Source of the DNA: an uncultured Mycoplasmatota bacterium
Lineage (GTDB): Bacteria > Bacillota_I > Bacilli_A > RF39 > UBA660
Assembly: GCA_947305065.1 (NCBI GenBank)
Contig: CAMZCT010000014.1
Location: forward strand, 1-45,573
Length of the DNA: 45,573 nucleotides
Reading direction: 5' to 3'
In this document: piece after piece, positions 33,034 to 42,175 of the stretch
Layout: the number at the start of each line of letters is the position of its first letter
Numbering within the stretch: position 1 is the first letter of the stretch
Notes under the pieces: generated by a model
What the model was told of the DNA's origin: nothing
Databases searched by the model: none
Seen by the model: the letters and a program-made list of their open reading frames with translations, nothing else
Position numbers and translations under genes: made by a program

Positions 33034-35340
33034 CTATTCTATGCCACTTTCGCTAGAAGAGTCGTTAATATCTTCTGGTTTTGGGAAAGGTGACAATTCT
33101 GAGTTTATATCACTTGGATTTTCTTCAGTATTAATTGGATAAATATCATCTGTTGAAGGTTCAGCAATTGGTATTACTGGAATTGAAGTCGTATCATCAA
33201 TTGAGATATCAGGAAGTGGTGGTAAATCTGGAATTGTTATTTCTTCTGAACTTGCTGGTTCAGCTTCTACGATTGGTGCTTTATCAGGAATTTCTACTTC
33301 TGATTGAGCATCAGCGACTTCTGCACTATCATCTACTGGCATCAATTCTGGTATAGAGAAGTCAACTGGGATTTCTGGTTCAACTTCTACTTCTGGAATT
33401 GATGGAATAGGTTCTTCTTCAGTTGTTTCATTAACTTCTGGTTCTCCAACACTTGGTATTGATATTTCTGCTGGTACTGAAGTTTCTTCAGTAACAACTG
33501 GTTCTTCTGTTACTTCAACGGTTGGTTCTTCAACTGGTTGTTCTTCTACAATTGGTTCTTCTGGAATTATTTCTTGTTGCTCTTCAGCAACTGGAACTTC
33601 TGTAGGAATTTCATCTATTGCATCTTGAACAGTTATTTCTTCTGTTGGTTCAGCAACTGGTTCTTCAACTACTTGTTCTTCTGCAACCTGTTCTGTTATA
33701 ACTGGTTCCTCAGCAATTTCTTCAGTAGTTTCCATTACTGTTGGTTCAGCAACAGGTTCTTCGATAGGTATCATTTCTTCTTTAGATAATCTATCTTGTT
33801 CTTCTTCAGAATATACTGCATCTACTAACTTTATTCCTAAATTAGCTTCTAATCTTTTAGCAATATCGAATGTTCTATCAGCGAACTGACGACGATGTTT
33901 AATATCAATAACTTTCTGTGCTAATTCTTCTAGATGTTCACGATCTTTATTTTTAGCACTTATATCTTTATTACCAGATTTTCTATTATCTAGTCTGGCT
34001 TTAATTTGATATATTTCATCTTCTGCTTCTGCTACTTTTTTATTTAATTCTTCTATATCTTGTTTAACTATACGTCCTGCTTCTTCAACATCTTCTGCTT
34101 CATTTTTTCTAAACTTTGAAGATATTTCTTCAGCAGCGGCTAAATCAGCTTTTTTCTCTTCATAAGTTATTTTCAATATAGCTTTATTACTTAAATTACT
34201 ATCAGATTCTTTTTCATACATAGATTTGAAGTCTTGTGTTTCTTCTTTTAATTTAGCAATTAATTCATCAAGTTCTCTAGTCTTCTCTGCATAGTGGAAA
34301 GTTTCGTCTTTATCAATTTTTGAAACTTTTTCTTCTAACTTCTTTATTTCTGATTGCCAATAAGATATGCGATTATTTAGGAACTCTACTCTTATTTGCT
34401 CTGGACTTACAGATTCCATAATATCATACGTTTTACTATCTATTTCCTGAGCAAAAGTATCTCTTTTTTGGGTAGCATCCAATAATTCTTCTTCAATTCT
34501 TTTATCTACATAGCAATCTGCATATGGAACTTTTGAAGCATGCGTTAATAACTCTATTAAGTAATTTCGAACTTCGAAGTTATCTTTTACTTCCGATAAC
34601 AGTTCTTTTATTTTTAATTCTAAATATTTTGGATCTTTTGATATTTCTTCTAATCTTTTATTTAACTCTTCTTTTTTATCTTCAATTTCGATGATTCTTC
34701 TTGTTGCTTTTTCTTTCTTGGCTTTATCTACATATAATTCTCTATTTTGAAGATTATTTTGAGCTTCAGCTAGTAAAGTCTTTTTAGTCTCTAAGCGGTT
34801 TTCTAAACTGGTTATTTCTCCATGTAGTTCATCCATCGCTTGTTGAATCTCAGCATGTTTTTCTTCGACTTCTTTTATTCTTTCATCTTGTTTAATCATT
34901 TTAGATTCTGTACTAGCAATTATATTATTATATCTTTCTGTTATAGAATCTTCTGTAGCTGCTGTTAATCTATCCCTTAAACTCGCAATATACTTCTCAT
35001 AACTAATCTTAGTTCTTTTTAGACCATATAAAGAGTTGCTGTATTCAGCTTCCTTTTCTTTTAAGGCATCCATTTCCATTGTTTTGTTTTTTAATTCATT
35101 ATTTGTGGATTGAATAACTTTTTTTGTTATGATTTCGATATTTCTGTCAGCCATTTCTGCGCTGGTGTCATATGAGTCGTCAGCATCAGTAGCTTTTATT
35201 TCTTCAATTTCTTCATCATATTCGACTAATTTATTCTTTATTTCATTTTCTTCTATCTTTAGAGTAGGCCCATCATTATTTGAATGGCAAATCTGAACTA
35301 AAGTCGAAATATCCTTTAATATCTTAGCATTATCACCCAT
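33034..35340 (-). CDS. Large cytoplasmic coiled-coil protein with acidic repeat tail
   Basis: About 768 residues with no signal peptide or membrane helix. Residues about 80-510 are almost unbroken coiled coil, rich in Glu and Lys and with heptad-like spacing (KEKEAEYSNSLYGLKR, LEELAQKVIDIKHRR). Residues about 525-768 are an acidic, Pro-rich low-complexity tail in which EEPV, EEPIV and VAEP units recur irregularly. I recognise no family. The layout resembles a structural or scaffolding protein, perhaps with cell-division or cytoskeletal relatives, but that is only analogy. ATG 35340 is preferred over GTG 35349, which is part of the GAGGGTG ribosome site. A DUF1292-like gene follows in the same operon. 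Confidence 0.7.
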   Translation of the reverse strand: MGDNAKILKDISTLVQICHSNNDGPTLKIEENEIKNKLVEYDEEIEEIKATDADDSYDTSAEMADRNIEIITKKVIQSTNNELKNKTMEMDALKEKEAEYSNSLYGLKRTKISYEKYIASLRDRLTAATEDSITERYNNIIASTESKMIKQDERIKEVEEKHAEIQQAMDELHGEITSLENRLETKKTLLAEAQNNLQNRELYVDKAKKEKATRRIIEIEDKKEELNKRLEEISKDPKYLELKIKELLSEVKDNFEVRNYLIELLTHASKVPYADCYVDKRIEEELLDATQKRDTFAQEIDSKTYDIMESVSPEQIRVEFLNNRISYWQSEIKKLEEKVSKIDKDETFHYAEKTRELDELIAKLKEETQDFKSMYEKESDSNLSNKAILKITYEEKKADLAAAEEISSKFRKNEAEDVEEAGRIVKQDIEELNKKVAEAEDEIYQIKARLDNRKSGNKDISAKNKDREHLEELAQKVIDIKHRRQFADRTFDIAKRLEANLGIKLVDAVYSEEEQDRLSKEEMIPIEEPVAEPTVMETTEEIAEEPVITEQVAEEQVVEEPVAEPTEEITVQDAIDEIPTEVPVAEEQQEIIPEEPIVEEQPVEEPTVEVTEEPVVTEETSVPAEISIPSVGEPEVNETTEEEPIPSIPEVEVEPEIPVDFSIPELMPVDDSAEVADAQSEVEIPDKAPIVEAEPASSEEITIPDLPPLPDISIDDTTSIPVIPIAEPSTDDIYPINTEENPSDINSELSPFPKPEDINDSSSESGIE

Positions 35341-35371
35341 AGGAAACACCCTCTTATTCTAGTCTACTTTT

Positions 35372-35400
35372 ATGATATCATATACCTTTTTATTTTTCAA
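35372..35400 (-). promoter_or_regulatory. Promoter of the coiled-coil operon
   Basis: TTGAAA (35395-35400) and TATCAT (35372-35377) on the minus strand are 17 bases apart, just after the rplQ terminator. Confidence 0.6.
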
Positions 35401-35411
35401 TAATTCAACAC

Positions 35412-35437
35412 AAGAAAAAAAGAACTAAACTAGTTCT
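35412..35437 (-). terminator. Terminator of the ribosomal superoperon
   Basis: A 7-bp stem (35421-35427 and 35431-35437) with a 3-base loop is followed by seven T on the minus strand. The hairpin includes the last codons of rplQ. Confidence 0.8.
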
Positions 35438-35769
35438 AATTTTACTGTTAGAGCGTCGTCTCCAACTCTTTCTTTTAATTTAAGAATTCTAGTGTATCCA
35501 CCAGCTCTATTTTCGTAAGTTTTAGCTAATTCATTAAAGATTTTACTAACAACTTCATTATCATTATTTAGAAATGCTAATGCTTTTCTTCTGCAAACTA
35601 AAGTTCCTCTTTTTCCGTAAGTAATCATTTTATCAACAAATTTTCTTACTTCTTTGGCTCTGGCTTCAGTTGTAACAACAGAACCATTCATGATAACAGT
35701 CTTAGTTAAACCAGCTAAAATACTTCTACGAATACCCTTTTCTCTATTTATTCTTCTATATTTAGCCAT
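35425..35769 (-). CDS. rplQ: 50S ribosomal protein L17
   Basis: A 114-residue L17, normal length. RRSILAGLTKTVIMNGSVVTTEARAKEVRKFVDKMITYGKR is interrupted nowhere, and AGGYTRILKL lies near the C-terminus. It is the last gene of the alpha operon, 23 bases after rpoA, and the terminator overlaps its stop codon. Confidence 0.98.
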   Translation of the reverse strand: MAKYRRINREKGIRRSILAGLTKTVIMNGSVVTTEARAKEVRKFVDKMITYGKRGTLVCRRKALAFLNNDNEVVSKIFNELAKTYENRAGGYTRILKLKERVGDDALTVKLELV

Positions 35770-35792
35770 ATGTATTTTACCTCCTTGTTATA

Positions 35793-36737
35793 TTAATCGC
35801 GGAACTTAAGTCCCATTTCTTTTACTTTGTCTAATACTTCTTTTAGAGACTTCTTACCAAGATTTCGTATTTTTGTTACTTCTACTTCTTTCTTAGATAT
35901 TAAGTCTTGAACAGTATTAATTCCTGCTCTTTTTAAGCAATTATATGCTCTTACTGAGAATTCAATTTCTTCAATAGGAGTTTCTAAAGTTTTAGTTATT
36001 GTGTCTACCTTCTTTTCTGCCATCAATCCAGAAATATCACTAATTGAATTTAAGTCAGTAATTATGTTAAAATGTTCTATCAATATTCTAGCAGATAATG
36101 CCATTGCTTCTTCTGGAGTAATTGAACCATTTGTATAAATATTCATTATTAATTTATCAAAGTTTTCATTTTGACCAACACGGGCACTTTCAACTTCGAA
36201 ATTAACTAACTCAATTGGAGAATATAATGAGTCGATAGCTATAACGCCAACTTTTTCTTCTCCAAATAATTTTTGATTTGTTTTAGAATCTACATATCCA
36301 CGACCATTAGATACAGTCATTTCCATTTCAATTTTTCCCCCTTTTACAAGGTTACAAATAACTAAATCTGGATTGATTATCTCTAAATCTTGATCATGTT
36401 CGATGTCTCCTGCAGTTAGAGCTCCTTCTTTGTTACCTTTTAATCTAATAACTTTATCTTCATCAGAATGATTTTTGATAACTACGCTTTTTAAAGCAAG
36501 AACTATAGCTGTAACATCTTCTACTATTCCCTCGATTTTTTGGAATTCATGCATAACTCCTTCGATTTTAACAGAAGTTATTGCACTACCTGGTAATGAA
36601 GATAACATAACTCTTCTTAAAGCATTACCTATTGTAGTACCGAAACCTCTTTCTAATGGTTCAAGTTCAAACTTTCCATAATGATTGCTTTCTTGATATT
36701 CTTTAATTTTGTATTCTGGTTTTTCAAATCTTAACAT
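35793..36737 (-). CDS. rpoA: RNA polymerase alpha subunit
   Basis: A 314-residue alpha subunit. The N-terminal dimerisation and assembly domain (FELEPLERGFGTTIGNALRR near residue 22, LPGSAITSVKIEGV) is followed by a linker and the C-terminal domain that binds UP elements and activators (RAYNCLKRAGINTVQDL, then IRNLGKKSLKEV). Both domains are complete. It lies in its usual place between rpsK and rplQ. Confidence 0.98.
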   Translation of the reverse strand: MLRFEKPEYKIKEYQESNHYGKFELEPLERGFGTTIGNALRRVMLSSLPGSAITSVKIEGVMHEFQKIEGIVEDVTAIVLALKSVVIKNHSDEDKVIRLKGNKEGALTAGDIEHDQDLEIINPDLVICNLVKGGKIEMEMTVSNGRGYVDSKTNQKLFGEEKVGVIAIDSLYSPIELVNFEVESARVGQNENFDKLIMNIYTNGSITPEEAMALSARILIEHFNIITDLNSISDISGLMAEKKVDTITKTLETPIEEIEFSVRAYNCLKRAGINTVQDLISKKEVEVTKIRNLGKKSLKEVLDKVKEMGLKFRD

Positions 36738-36759
36738 ATCCTTAATTCCCCTCTTTCAA

Positions 36760-37143
36760 TTAATTTCTAGGACGTTTTGGTGGACGACATCCGTTATGTG
36801 GAATTGGAGTAACATCATTAATTGTTGTAATTTCTAGTCCTGCAGTTTGTAATGAACGAATTGCATTTTCACGTCCTGCACCTAATCCTTTAACAAATAC
36901 TTCTACTTTTCTAACACCATTATCCATAGCAACTTTTGCTGCTGCTTCTGCACTCATACCAGCTGCATATGGAGTTTTCTTTTTGCTACCTTTATAACCA
37001 ATAGTACCTGCTGATGCCCAGCTGATAACATTTCCATCTTTGTCTGTAATAGATACTACAGTATTATTATAAGTTGAATGAATATGTGCTTGAGCTTCAG
37101 GTATATTTTTCTTAACTTTTCTTTTTCTTCTATTATAAGCCAT
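36760..37143 (-). CDS. rpsK: 30S ribosomal protein S11
   Basis: A 127-residue S11: [54 protein letters not shown] and a C-terminal [11 protein letters not shown]. It is part of the mRNA-binding platform of the small subunit. Its Trp codon is TGG. It is next to rpsM and rpoA as in most Firmicutes. Confidence 0.98.
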   Translation of the reverse strand: MAYNRRKRKVKKNIPEAQAHIHSTYNNTVVSITDKDGNVISWASAGTIGYKGSKKKTPYAAGMSAEAAAKVAMDNGVRKVEVFVKGLGAGRENAIRSLQTAGLEITTINDVTPIPHNGCRPPKRPRN

Positions 37144-37158
37144 AGTTTAACCTCCTAA

Positions 37159-37533
37159 TTATTTAGTTGCCTTTTTCTTATTAGCTACTACTTTACCTCT
37201 ACCTTTTCTAGTATGAGCATTTCTGCTAGTTCTTTGTCCATGTACAGGTAATCCTTTTTTATGTCTTGTTCCTTGGTAGCTATTAATTTCCATTTTATTT
37301 TTGATGTTTAATTGAACTTCACGACGTAAATCTCCTTCAGTCGTTTCTTTTTCAACTTCTTTACGTAGTGCAGTTACTTCTTCATTTGTTAAATCTTTTG
37401 CTTTTTTCATTCTTTCAACACCAGCGTTATCACAAATCTTATTTGCTAAACTTCTACCAATACCATAGATAGCAGTTAAACTAATATTGATGTGTTTTTC
37501 TCCTGGTAATTCAATATTTTTAATACGTGCCAT
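37159..37533 (-). CDS. rpsM: 30S ribosomal protein S13
   Basis: A 124-residue S13: N-terminal GEKHINISLTAIYGIG helix-turn, then LRREVQLNIKNKMEINSYQGTRHKKGLPVHGQRTSRNAHTRKG broken only by family-typical variation, and a lysine-rich tail that reaches the P-site tRNA. It is at the head of the alpha operon proteins, after rpmJ. Confidence 0.98.
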   Translation of the reverse strand: MARIKNIELPGEKHINISLTAIYGIGRSLANKICDNAGVERMKKAKDLTNEEVTALRKEVEKETTEGDLRREVQLNIKNKMEINSYQGTRHKKGLPVHGQRTSRNAHTRKGRGKVVANKKKATK

Positions 37534-37546
37534 ATTTTACCTCCTA

Positions 37547-37660
37547 TTAACCTTGAATTTGTTTATGTTTTGGATTTTCACAAATAACCATTACTTTACC
37601 TTTTCTTTTTATGATTTTACATTTTGCACAAATCTTTTTAACAGATGATCTAACTTTCAT
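37547..37660 (-). CDS. rpmJ: 50S ribosomal protein L36
   Basis: A 37-residue protein, [20 protein letters not shown] and onward, with the zinc-ligand set CAKC, then Cys and His ([10 protein letters not shown]). It is the zinc-binding form of L36. It sits between infA and rpsM as usual, with an AGGTT-type ribosome site. Confidence 0.97.
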   Translation of the reverse strand: MKVRSSVKKICAKCKIIKRKGKVMVICENPKHKQIQG

Positions 37661-37673
37661 AACTTAACCTCCA

Positions 37674-37892
37674 TTATTTCTTGTTCCATATAATACGCCC
37701 ACGTGTTAAATCATAAGGCGACAATTCTATTGTAACTGTATCACCTGGTAAGATACGAATCATATGAACTCGCATTTTACCAGAAACGTAGGCTTTTACA
37801 ATATGATCATTAGGCAATTTTACTATTAGATTTCCACCTTTTGTGGTTTCTACTACTTTGCCTTCTACTTCAATTTTTTCTTCTTTAGCCAT
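37674..37892 (-). CDS. infA: Translation initiation factor IF-1
   Basis: A 72-residue S1-fold protein: [27 protein letters not shown]-like [14 protein letters not shown] and a C-terminal [11 protein letters not shown]. It binds the A site of the small subunit during initiation. The gene follows adk directly; the map gene that is often between them is absent. Confidence 0.97.
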   Translation of the reverse strand: MAKEEKIEVEGKVVETTKGGNLIVKLPNDHIVKAYVSGKMRVHMIRILPGDTVTIELSPYDLTRGRIIWNKK

Positions 37893-37929
37893 AAATTCTT
37901 TTTCTCCATAACTATATTAGAGTTTTTCA

Positions 37930-37959
37930 GATGTGAATAACTTATTAGTTATCCACATC
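37930..37959. repeat. Inverted repeat at the adk-infA junction containing two DnaA-box-like sites
   Basis: A 13-bp stem (37930-37942 and 37947-37959, one G-U) with a 4-base loop includes the last codons and stop of adk. Each arm holds a 9-mer matching TTATNCACA: TTATCCACA at 37949-37957 (plus) and TTATTCACA on the minus strand at 37932-37940. There is no T-run, so it is not a simple terminator. It may be an mRNA processing or stabilising hairpin, or a DnaA-binding pair. Confidence 0.5.
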
Positions 37960-38610
37960 TTCACTCCTAAGAATATTTTCTATTTCTTTAAATACAATGT
38001 CATTTCCTTGACTTGAATCGATTGTTTTTAATACGCCTTTTTCTTTGTAATAATCAATTATTGGTTCTGTTACTTCGTAATATGTCTTAATTCTAGTGTT
38101 CATGGATTCTTCATTATCATCATCTCTTTGATATAATTCGCCACCACATTTATCGCAAACACCTTCAACTTCAGGCATAAATTCTTCAAAGTAAATATTA
38201 TATATATCGCCACAATTTTTACAAATTCTGCGACCAATAATTCTTTTTTTAAGTAATTTCTCTGGGATTGTTAAATTTATAACAACTCCTAATTCTTTAC
38301 CTAATTTTTTTAATAATTCATCATATCCTTTAGCTTGTTCTAGATTTCTAGGAAATCCGTCCAGGATATAACCTTTTTGACACTCTGGTTGCGTGATTTT
38401 ATATTCTATTGCATCGTATATGATATCGTTTGGTACAAAAATACCGTTGTCTATCATATCCTTTATTTTTTTACCCATTTCATCATCAACCAAAGCTCTT
38501 TCTCTTAAGATATCTCCGGTTGAGATATGGACATAATCATATTTGTCTTGAAGCATTTTAGCAAAGGTTCCTTTGCCTGCTCCTTGGACCGCTAAAAAAA
38601 TAACATTCAT
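37945..38610 (-). CDS. adk: Adenylate kinase with unusual P-loop
   Basis: A 221-residue long-form adenylate kinase (ATP plus AMP to 2 ADP). Features are ISTGDILRE, YILDGFPRNLEQAKGY, GRRICKNCG and a four-Cys zinc LID (CKNC and CDKC). The P-loop reads AVQGAGKGTF where almost all family members have GPPGAGKGTQ; the first Gly and both Pro are changed, but the GAGKGT core with the catalytic Lys is intact. The start overlaps the secY stop by one base. It is probably active, given its conserved Arg, Asp and LID residues. Confidence 0.93.
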   Translation of the reverse strand: MNVIFLAVQGAGKGTFAKMLQDKYDYVHISTGDILRERALVDDEMGKKIKDMIDNGIFVPNDIIYDAIEYKITQPECQKGYILDGFPRNLEQAKGYDELLKKLGKELGVVINLTIPEKLLKKRIIGRRICKNCGDIYNIYFEEFMPEVEGVCDKCGGELYQRDDDNEESMNTRIKTYYEVTEPIIDYYKEKGVLKTIDSSQGNDIVFKEIENILRSEDVDN

Positions 38611-39872
38611 TATTTTTTATTCACTCCGAATCTATGATTACGGCTTACAAGACTACTTTCAATTTGTTTAAATGTTTCTATTGCAACACCAACAACGATT
38701 AGCAATCCTGTTCCTCCAATAGTTACACTACTAGATAAGCCTGAAAATTTAGTAAATAATATAGGTAATGCAGCAATTATAACTAAGAATATTGATCCAA
38801 CGATTGTTAGTTTACTTAATATATTACTAACATAATCTATGGTTGCATCTCCAGGTCTAACACCAGGTATATATGCTCCACTCTTAGTTAAATTCTTAGC
38901 CATTTCATCAGGATTCATTTCTAGGAATGTATAAAAATATCCAAATAAGAATATTAATATTATATATATAAAGAATCCTGTTAAAGTTGTATTATTTAAA
39001 TACTTCTCTACAAAGTCAATAGCTTTTTCATTTCCCATAAAACCAACTATTGTGCCAGGTAAACTTAGTAACATTGTTGCAAATATTACGGGAATTACAC
39101 CGGCAGAATTAATCTTAATTGGTAAATAATTTTGATGTCCACCATAAGCAGAATTTGTACGATTTGCATATTGAATTGGAATTCTTCTTTCTGCAAGTTG
39201 TACCCAAATTATTCCAACTACTATTAATAGATAAACAAGTATGAAGGCTACAAATAATGCAATACCTACACCTGTTTTAAATGTTCCTGATGTTATTAAA
39301 TTCTTAAAAGCCTCTATAAATATATTTGGAAGTGATTGTAAAATACCAGCCATGATAAGTAGTGAAATACCATTACCTATACCATTTTTAGTAATTCTAT
39401 CACCCATCCATAATAATAGAGATGTTCCAGCAGTAAATATTACTGTTGTTTTCATAATTAACATTGCATCAGTTGATCCTGAATATACTCTAGTAAAGAT
39501 ATAACCTTGAACAAAAGCTAGGAAAATACCAAGATATCTTGTTATCTTATTAATCTTTTGTTTTCCTGTATATCCCTCTTCTTTTAATTCCTTAAAATAT
39601 GGAATTATATCCATTTGCAATAATTGTGTAATGATTTGTGCATTAATATATGGTGTAACTCCTAGAGCGAAGATAGAGAATGATTTTAATCCTCCACCAG
39701 CCATAAGGTTGTAAATCTCTAAGAATCCATATTCTTCATATGCAGCAGATATCCAACTTACTGTGATAGAACTACCACAAGCAAATATTGCTAAACAGAA
39801 TAATGTAAAATATATTCTTTTTCTTAAGTCTTTATTTGAACGCCTAAATAGTTGACCAAATGTTTTAAACAT
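38610..39872 (-). CDS. secY: Preprotein translocase subunit SecY
   Basis: A 420-residue, ten-helix channel protein: KRIYFTLFCLAIFACGSSI in the first helix, FSIFALGVTPYINAQII near the plug region, ERRIPIQYANR, QNYLPIKINSAGVIPVIFA and a C-terminal RNHRFGVNKK. It forms the membrane pore for secreted and membrane proteins. It lies between rplO and adk as usual. Confidence 0.98.
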   Translation of the reverse strand: MFKTFGQLFRRSNKDLRKRIYFTLFCLAIFACGSSITVSWISAAYEEYGFLEIYNLMAGGGLKSFSIFALGVTPYINAQIITQLLQMDIIPYFKELKEEGYTGKQKINKITRYLGIFLAFVQGYIFTRVYSGSTDAMLIMKTTVIFTAGTSLLLWMGDRITKNGIGNGISLLIMAGILQSLPNIFIEAFKNLITSGTFKTGVGIALFVAFILVYLLIVVGIIWVQLAERRIPIQYANRTNSAYGGHQNYLPIKINSAGVIPVIFATMLLSLPGTIVGFMGNEKAIDFVEKYLNNTTLTGFFIYIILIFLFGYFYTFLEMNPDEMAKNLTKSGAYIPGVRPGDATIDYVSNILSKLTIVGSIFLVIIAALPILFTKFSGLSSSVTIGGTGLLIVVGVAIETFKQIESSLVSRNHRFGVNKK

Positions 39873-39873
39873 T

Positions 39874-40317
39874 CTAAATCACCTCTGCTTTTCCGCCAGC
39901 ACTTTCAATTTTAGCAATAGCTGTACTTGAGAATCTATTAGCTTTAACAGTTAATTTTTTCTCTAATTCACCATTACCTAAGACTTTGATTCCATCAAGT
40001 TGCTTCTTGATAATACCTCTTTCTTTTAGTATTTCTGGAGTAACTTCATCTCCGTTATTAAAGAACTTATTTAAATCACTCAAATTAATTGTTGAATATC
40101 TAGTTGTGAATTGAGCATTGTTAAATCCACGTTTTGGAACTCTTCTATATAGTGGAGTTTGTCCACCTTGGAACCATGCAGATATACTTACTCCTGAACG
40201 TGATTTTTGACCTTTTTGTCCACGTCCTGATGTCTTTCCCCAGTTACTTCCAGGTCCACGACCAACTCTTTTTCTATTCTTAGCTTCTGGAGCTTTTTGT
40301 AATTCATTTAACTTCAT
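39874..40317 (-). CDS. rplO: 50S ribosomal protein L15
   Basis: About 147 residues: [50 protein letters not shown] and a C-terminal [15 protein letters not shown] 40317 is chosen because GAGGAG (40325-40330) lies 7 bases upstream; the longer frame from TTG 40332 starts before that site. One base separates it from rpsE, so there is no room for rpmD (L30), normally located here. Confidence 0.98.
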   Translation of the reverse strand: MKLNELQKAPEAKNRKRVGRGPGSNWGKTSGRGQKGQKSRSGVSISAWFQGGQTPLYRRVPKRGFNNAQFTTRYSTINLSDLNKFFNNGDEVTPEILKERGIIKKQLDGIKVLGNGELEKKLTVKANRFSSTAIAKIESAGGKAEVI

Positions 40318-40318
40318 A

Positions 40319-40822
40319 CTATAACTCCTCAACTTTCTTTCCTCTTAATGCAGCAACTTGTTCAGGAGTTCTTTGCATTTTAAGAGCTTCTAAAGTAGCC
40401 TTAGCTACGTTAATCTTAGTATTTGATCCAAGTGATTTTGATACTATATCACGTACTCCAGCTAGTTCTAATACATCACGGGCAGATCCACCAGCGATAA
40501 CTCCAGTACCTTCCTTAGCAGGTTTAATTAGAACTGCAGCACGTCCAACTTTTCCAATTGCTTCATGTGGAATAGTTCTATTATCAATAATTGCAACTTT
40601 AATAACGTTTTTATTAGCAGCTTGAATTGCTTTTTTAATAGCTTCTGGAACTTCGTTAGCTTTTCCAGTACCAATACCAACTAGTCCTTTTCTATTTCCT
40701 ACAACAACTGTAGCAGCGAAACGGAAATGACGACCACCTTTAGTAACTTTAGTAACACGTCCAATTGAAACTACTTTTTCTTCAAGCAAGTTTTTCTTTG
40801 AGTCCATTTTTGTCCTTGGCAT
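40319..40822 (-). CDS. rpsE: 30S ribosomal protein S5
   Basis: A 167-residue S5: [60 protein letters not shown] and a C-terminal [18 protein letters not shown]. It shapes the decoding site and the mRNA entry tunnel. It is followed directly by rplO. Confidence 0.98.
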   Translation of the reverse strand: MPRTKMDSKKNLLEEKVVSIGRVTKVTKGGRHFRFAATVVVGNRKGLVGIGTGKANEVPEAIKKAIQAANKNVIKVAIIDNRTIPHEAIGKVGRAAVLIKPAKEGTGVIAGGSARDVLELAGVRDIVSKSLGSNTKINVAKATLEALKMQRTPEQVAALRGKKVEEL

Positions 40823-40836
40823 AACTTAACCTCCTC

Positions 40837-41193
40837 TTAGAATTCTAGTCCGTTTTCACGTGCAGCGTTAGCTAAAGCTTCTACACGTCCATGGTAAAGG
40901 TATCCACCTCTATCAAAAACGACATTCTTTATTTTTAATTTTTTTGCTTTCTCAGCGATGTCTTTACCTACAAGACGTGCGCCTTCAACATTTCCACCAT
41001 TTTTTAATTTTAATTCGACAGATGAAGAGCTTGCTAGAGTAACGCCCTTAACATCATCGATTAGTTGTACAAATATATTTGTATTTGATCTAAATACATT
41101 TAATCTTGGACATTCAGCTGTGCCGCTTATTGTTTTACGAACACGTTCATGTCTCTTTTTACGCATAGCGTTTCTTGATTCTTTAACTATCAT
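40837..41193 (-). CDS. rplR: 50S ribosomal protein L18
   Basis: A 118-residue L18: [26 protein letters not shown], then IYAQ-like IFVQLIDD, and the C-terminal [26 protein letters not shown]. It binds 5S rRNA with L5. It is in its usual place between rplF and rpsE. Confidence 0.98.
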   Translation of the reverse strand: MIVKESRNAMRKKRHERVRKTISGTAECPRLNVFRSNTNIFVQLIDDVKGVTLASSSSVELKLKNGGNVEGARLVGKDIAEKAKKLKIKNVVFDRGGYLYHGRVEALANAARENGLEF

Positions 41194-41211
41194 AATCTTA
41201 ACTCCTTACTC

Positions 41212-41751
41212 TTATTTAGCAGCTTTCTTACCTTCTTTACGACGTACATGTTCGCCTTTATAACGAATACCTTTACCTTTATAAGGTTCTGGTTCTCTTA
41301 TTTTACGAACGTTAGCCGCAAATTCAGATACTTTCTGTTTATCAATACCAGAAATTGTTATTTCTGTATTACTAACTTGTTCAACTTTTATATCAGATGG
41401 AACAGGTATAATTACTGGATGTGAGAAGTTAGCATTAATGTTAATTTTATTTCCTTGAACTTGGAATCTATAACCAACACCAACAGCTTCTAACCCCTTC
41501 TTAAATCCTTCACTAACTCCAACAATCATGTTTTTGATTAATGAATTTGTTGTTCCATGTAATTGTTTAGTTGTTTTGTTATTATTAGGTCTTTTTGTAA
41601 CTAATTTTCCTTCAACTTCTTTTACTTCGATTAATGGGTTTTTATCATAAGATAATTCACCTTTTGGTCCTTTTACAGTGACTTTATTTCCTTCAACTGC
41701 AACAGTTACACCAGCAGGTATTACAAGTTCTCTATTTCCTATTCTACTCAT
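41212..41751 (-). CDS. rplF: 50S ribosomal protein L6
   Basis: About 179 residues: MSRIGNRELVIPAGVTV, KGPKGELSY, HGTTNSLIKNMIVGVSEGF, VGVGYRFQVQGNKI and a C-terminal EPYKGKGIRYKGEHVRRKEGKK. ATG 41751 has AGGA 8 bases upstream and matches the universal L6 start; the frame from TTG 41769 overlaps rpsH and is discarded. Confidence 0.98.
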   Translation of the reverse strand: MSRIGNRELVIPAGVTVAVEGNKVTVKGPKGELSYDKNPLIEVKEVEGKLVTKRPNNNKTTKQLHGTTNSLIKNMIVGVSEGFKKGLEAVGVGYRFQVQGNKININANFSHPVIIPVPSDIKVEQVSNTEITISGIDKQKVSEFAANVRKIREPEPYKGKGIRYKGEHVRRKEGKKAAK

Positions 41752-41762
41752 AATATATTTCC

Positions 41763-42158
41763 TTACCAAATATAGGCAAGTACTTCTCCTCCTAGACCAG
41801 CTTCACGAGCTTCTTTGTCAGTCATTAATCCTTTTGAAGTTGATATTATTGCAATTCCTAAACCATTAAGTACACGAGGAATTTCATTAGTTTTTGCATA
41901 GACACGTAATCCAGATTTAGATACTCTCTTTAACCCTTGGATAACTCTTTCTTTCTTTTCTCCATACTTAAGTGTAAGTTCTAACTTATCACCTTTTGTA
42001 TCTTTAGTATATTTGAAATCTTCAATATACCCTTCACGTTTTAGTATTTCAGCAATGCCTAAAGTCATTTTTGAACCTAATACTTCAACAGTTTCATATT
42101 TCATTTGATTTGCATTACGAATTCTTGTAAGCATATCAGCTATTCTATCTCCAACCAT
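41763..42158 (-). CDS. rpsH: 30S ribosomal protein S8
   Basis: A 131-residue S8: [45 protein letters not shown] and the C-terminal [25 protein letters not shown]. It binds helix 21 of 16S rRNA. In other bacteria it represses the spc operon; I did not identify a leader site for this. Confidence 0.98.
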   Translation of the reverse strand: MVGDRIADMLTRIRNANQMKYETVEVLGSKMTLGIAEILKREGYIEDFKYTKDTKGDKLELTLKYGEKKERVIQGLKRVSKSGLRVYAKTNEIPRVLNGLGIAIISTSKGLMTDKEAREAGLGGEVLAYIW

Positions 42159-42175
42159 ATTTTAATTCCTCCTTT

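Noticed and set aside
33135..33789. Open frames on the plus strand opposite the acidic repeat tail
   Set aside because: They are Leu/Phe-rich mirror images of the Glu/Pro codons, have no ribosome site and lie entirely inside a well-supported gene.
37930..37959. Replication origin based on the DnaA-box pair
   Set aside because: There are only two boxes, no AT-rich unwinding element or dnaA/dnaN gene nearby, and the pair lies inside a translation operon.
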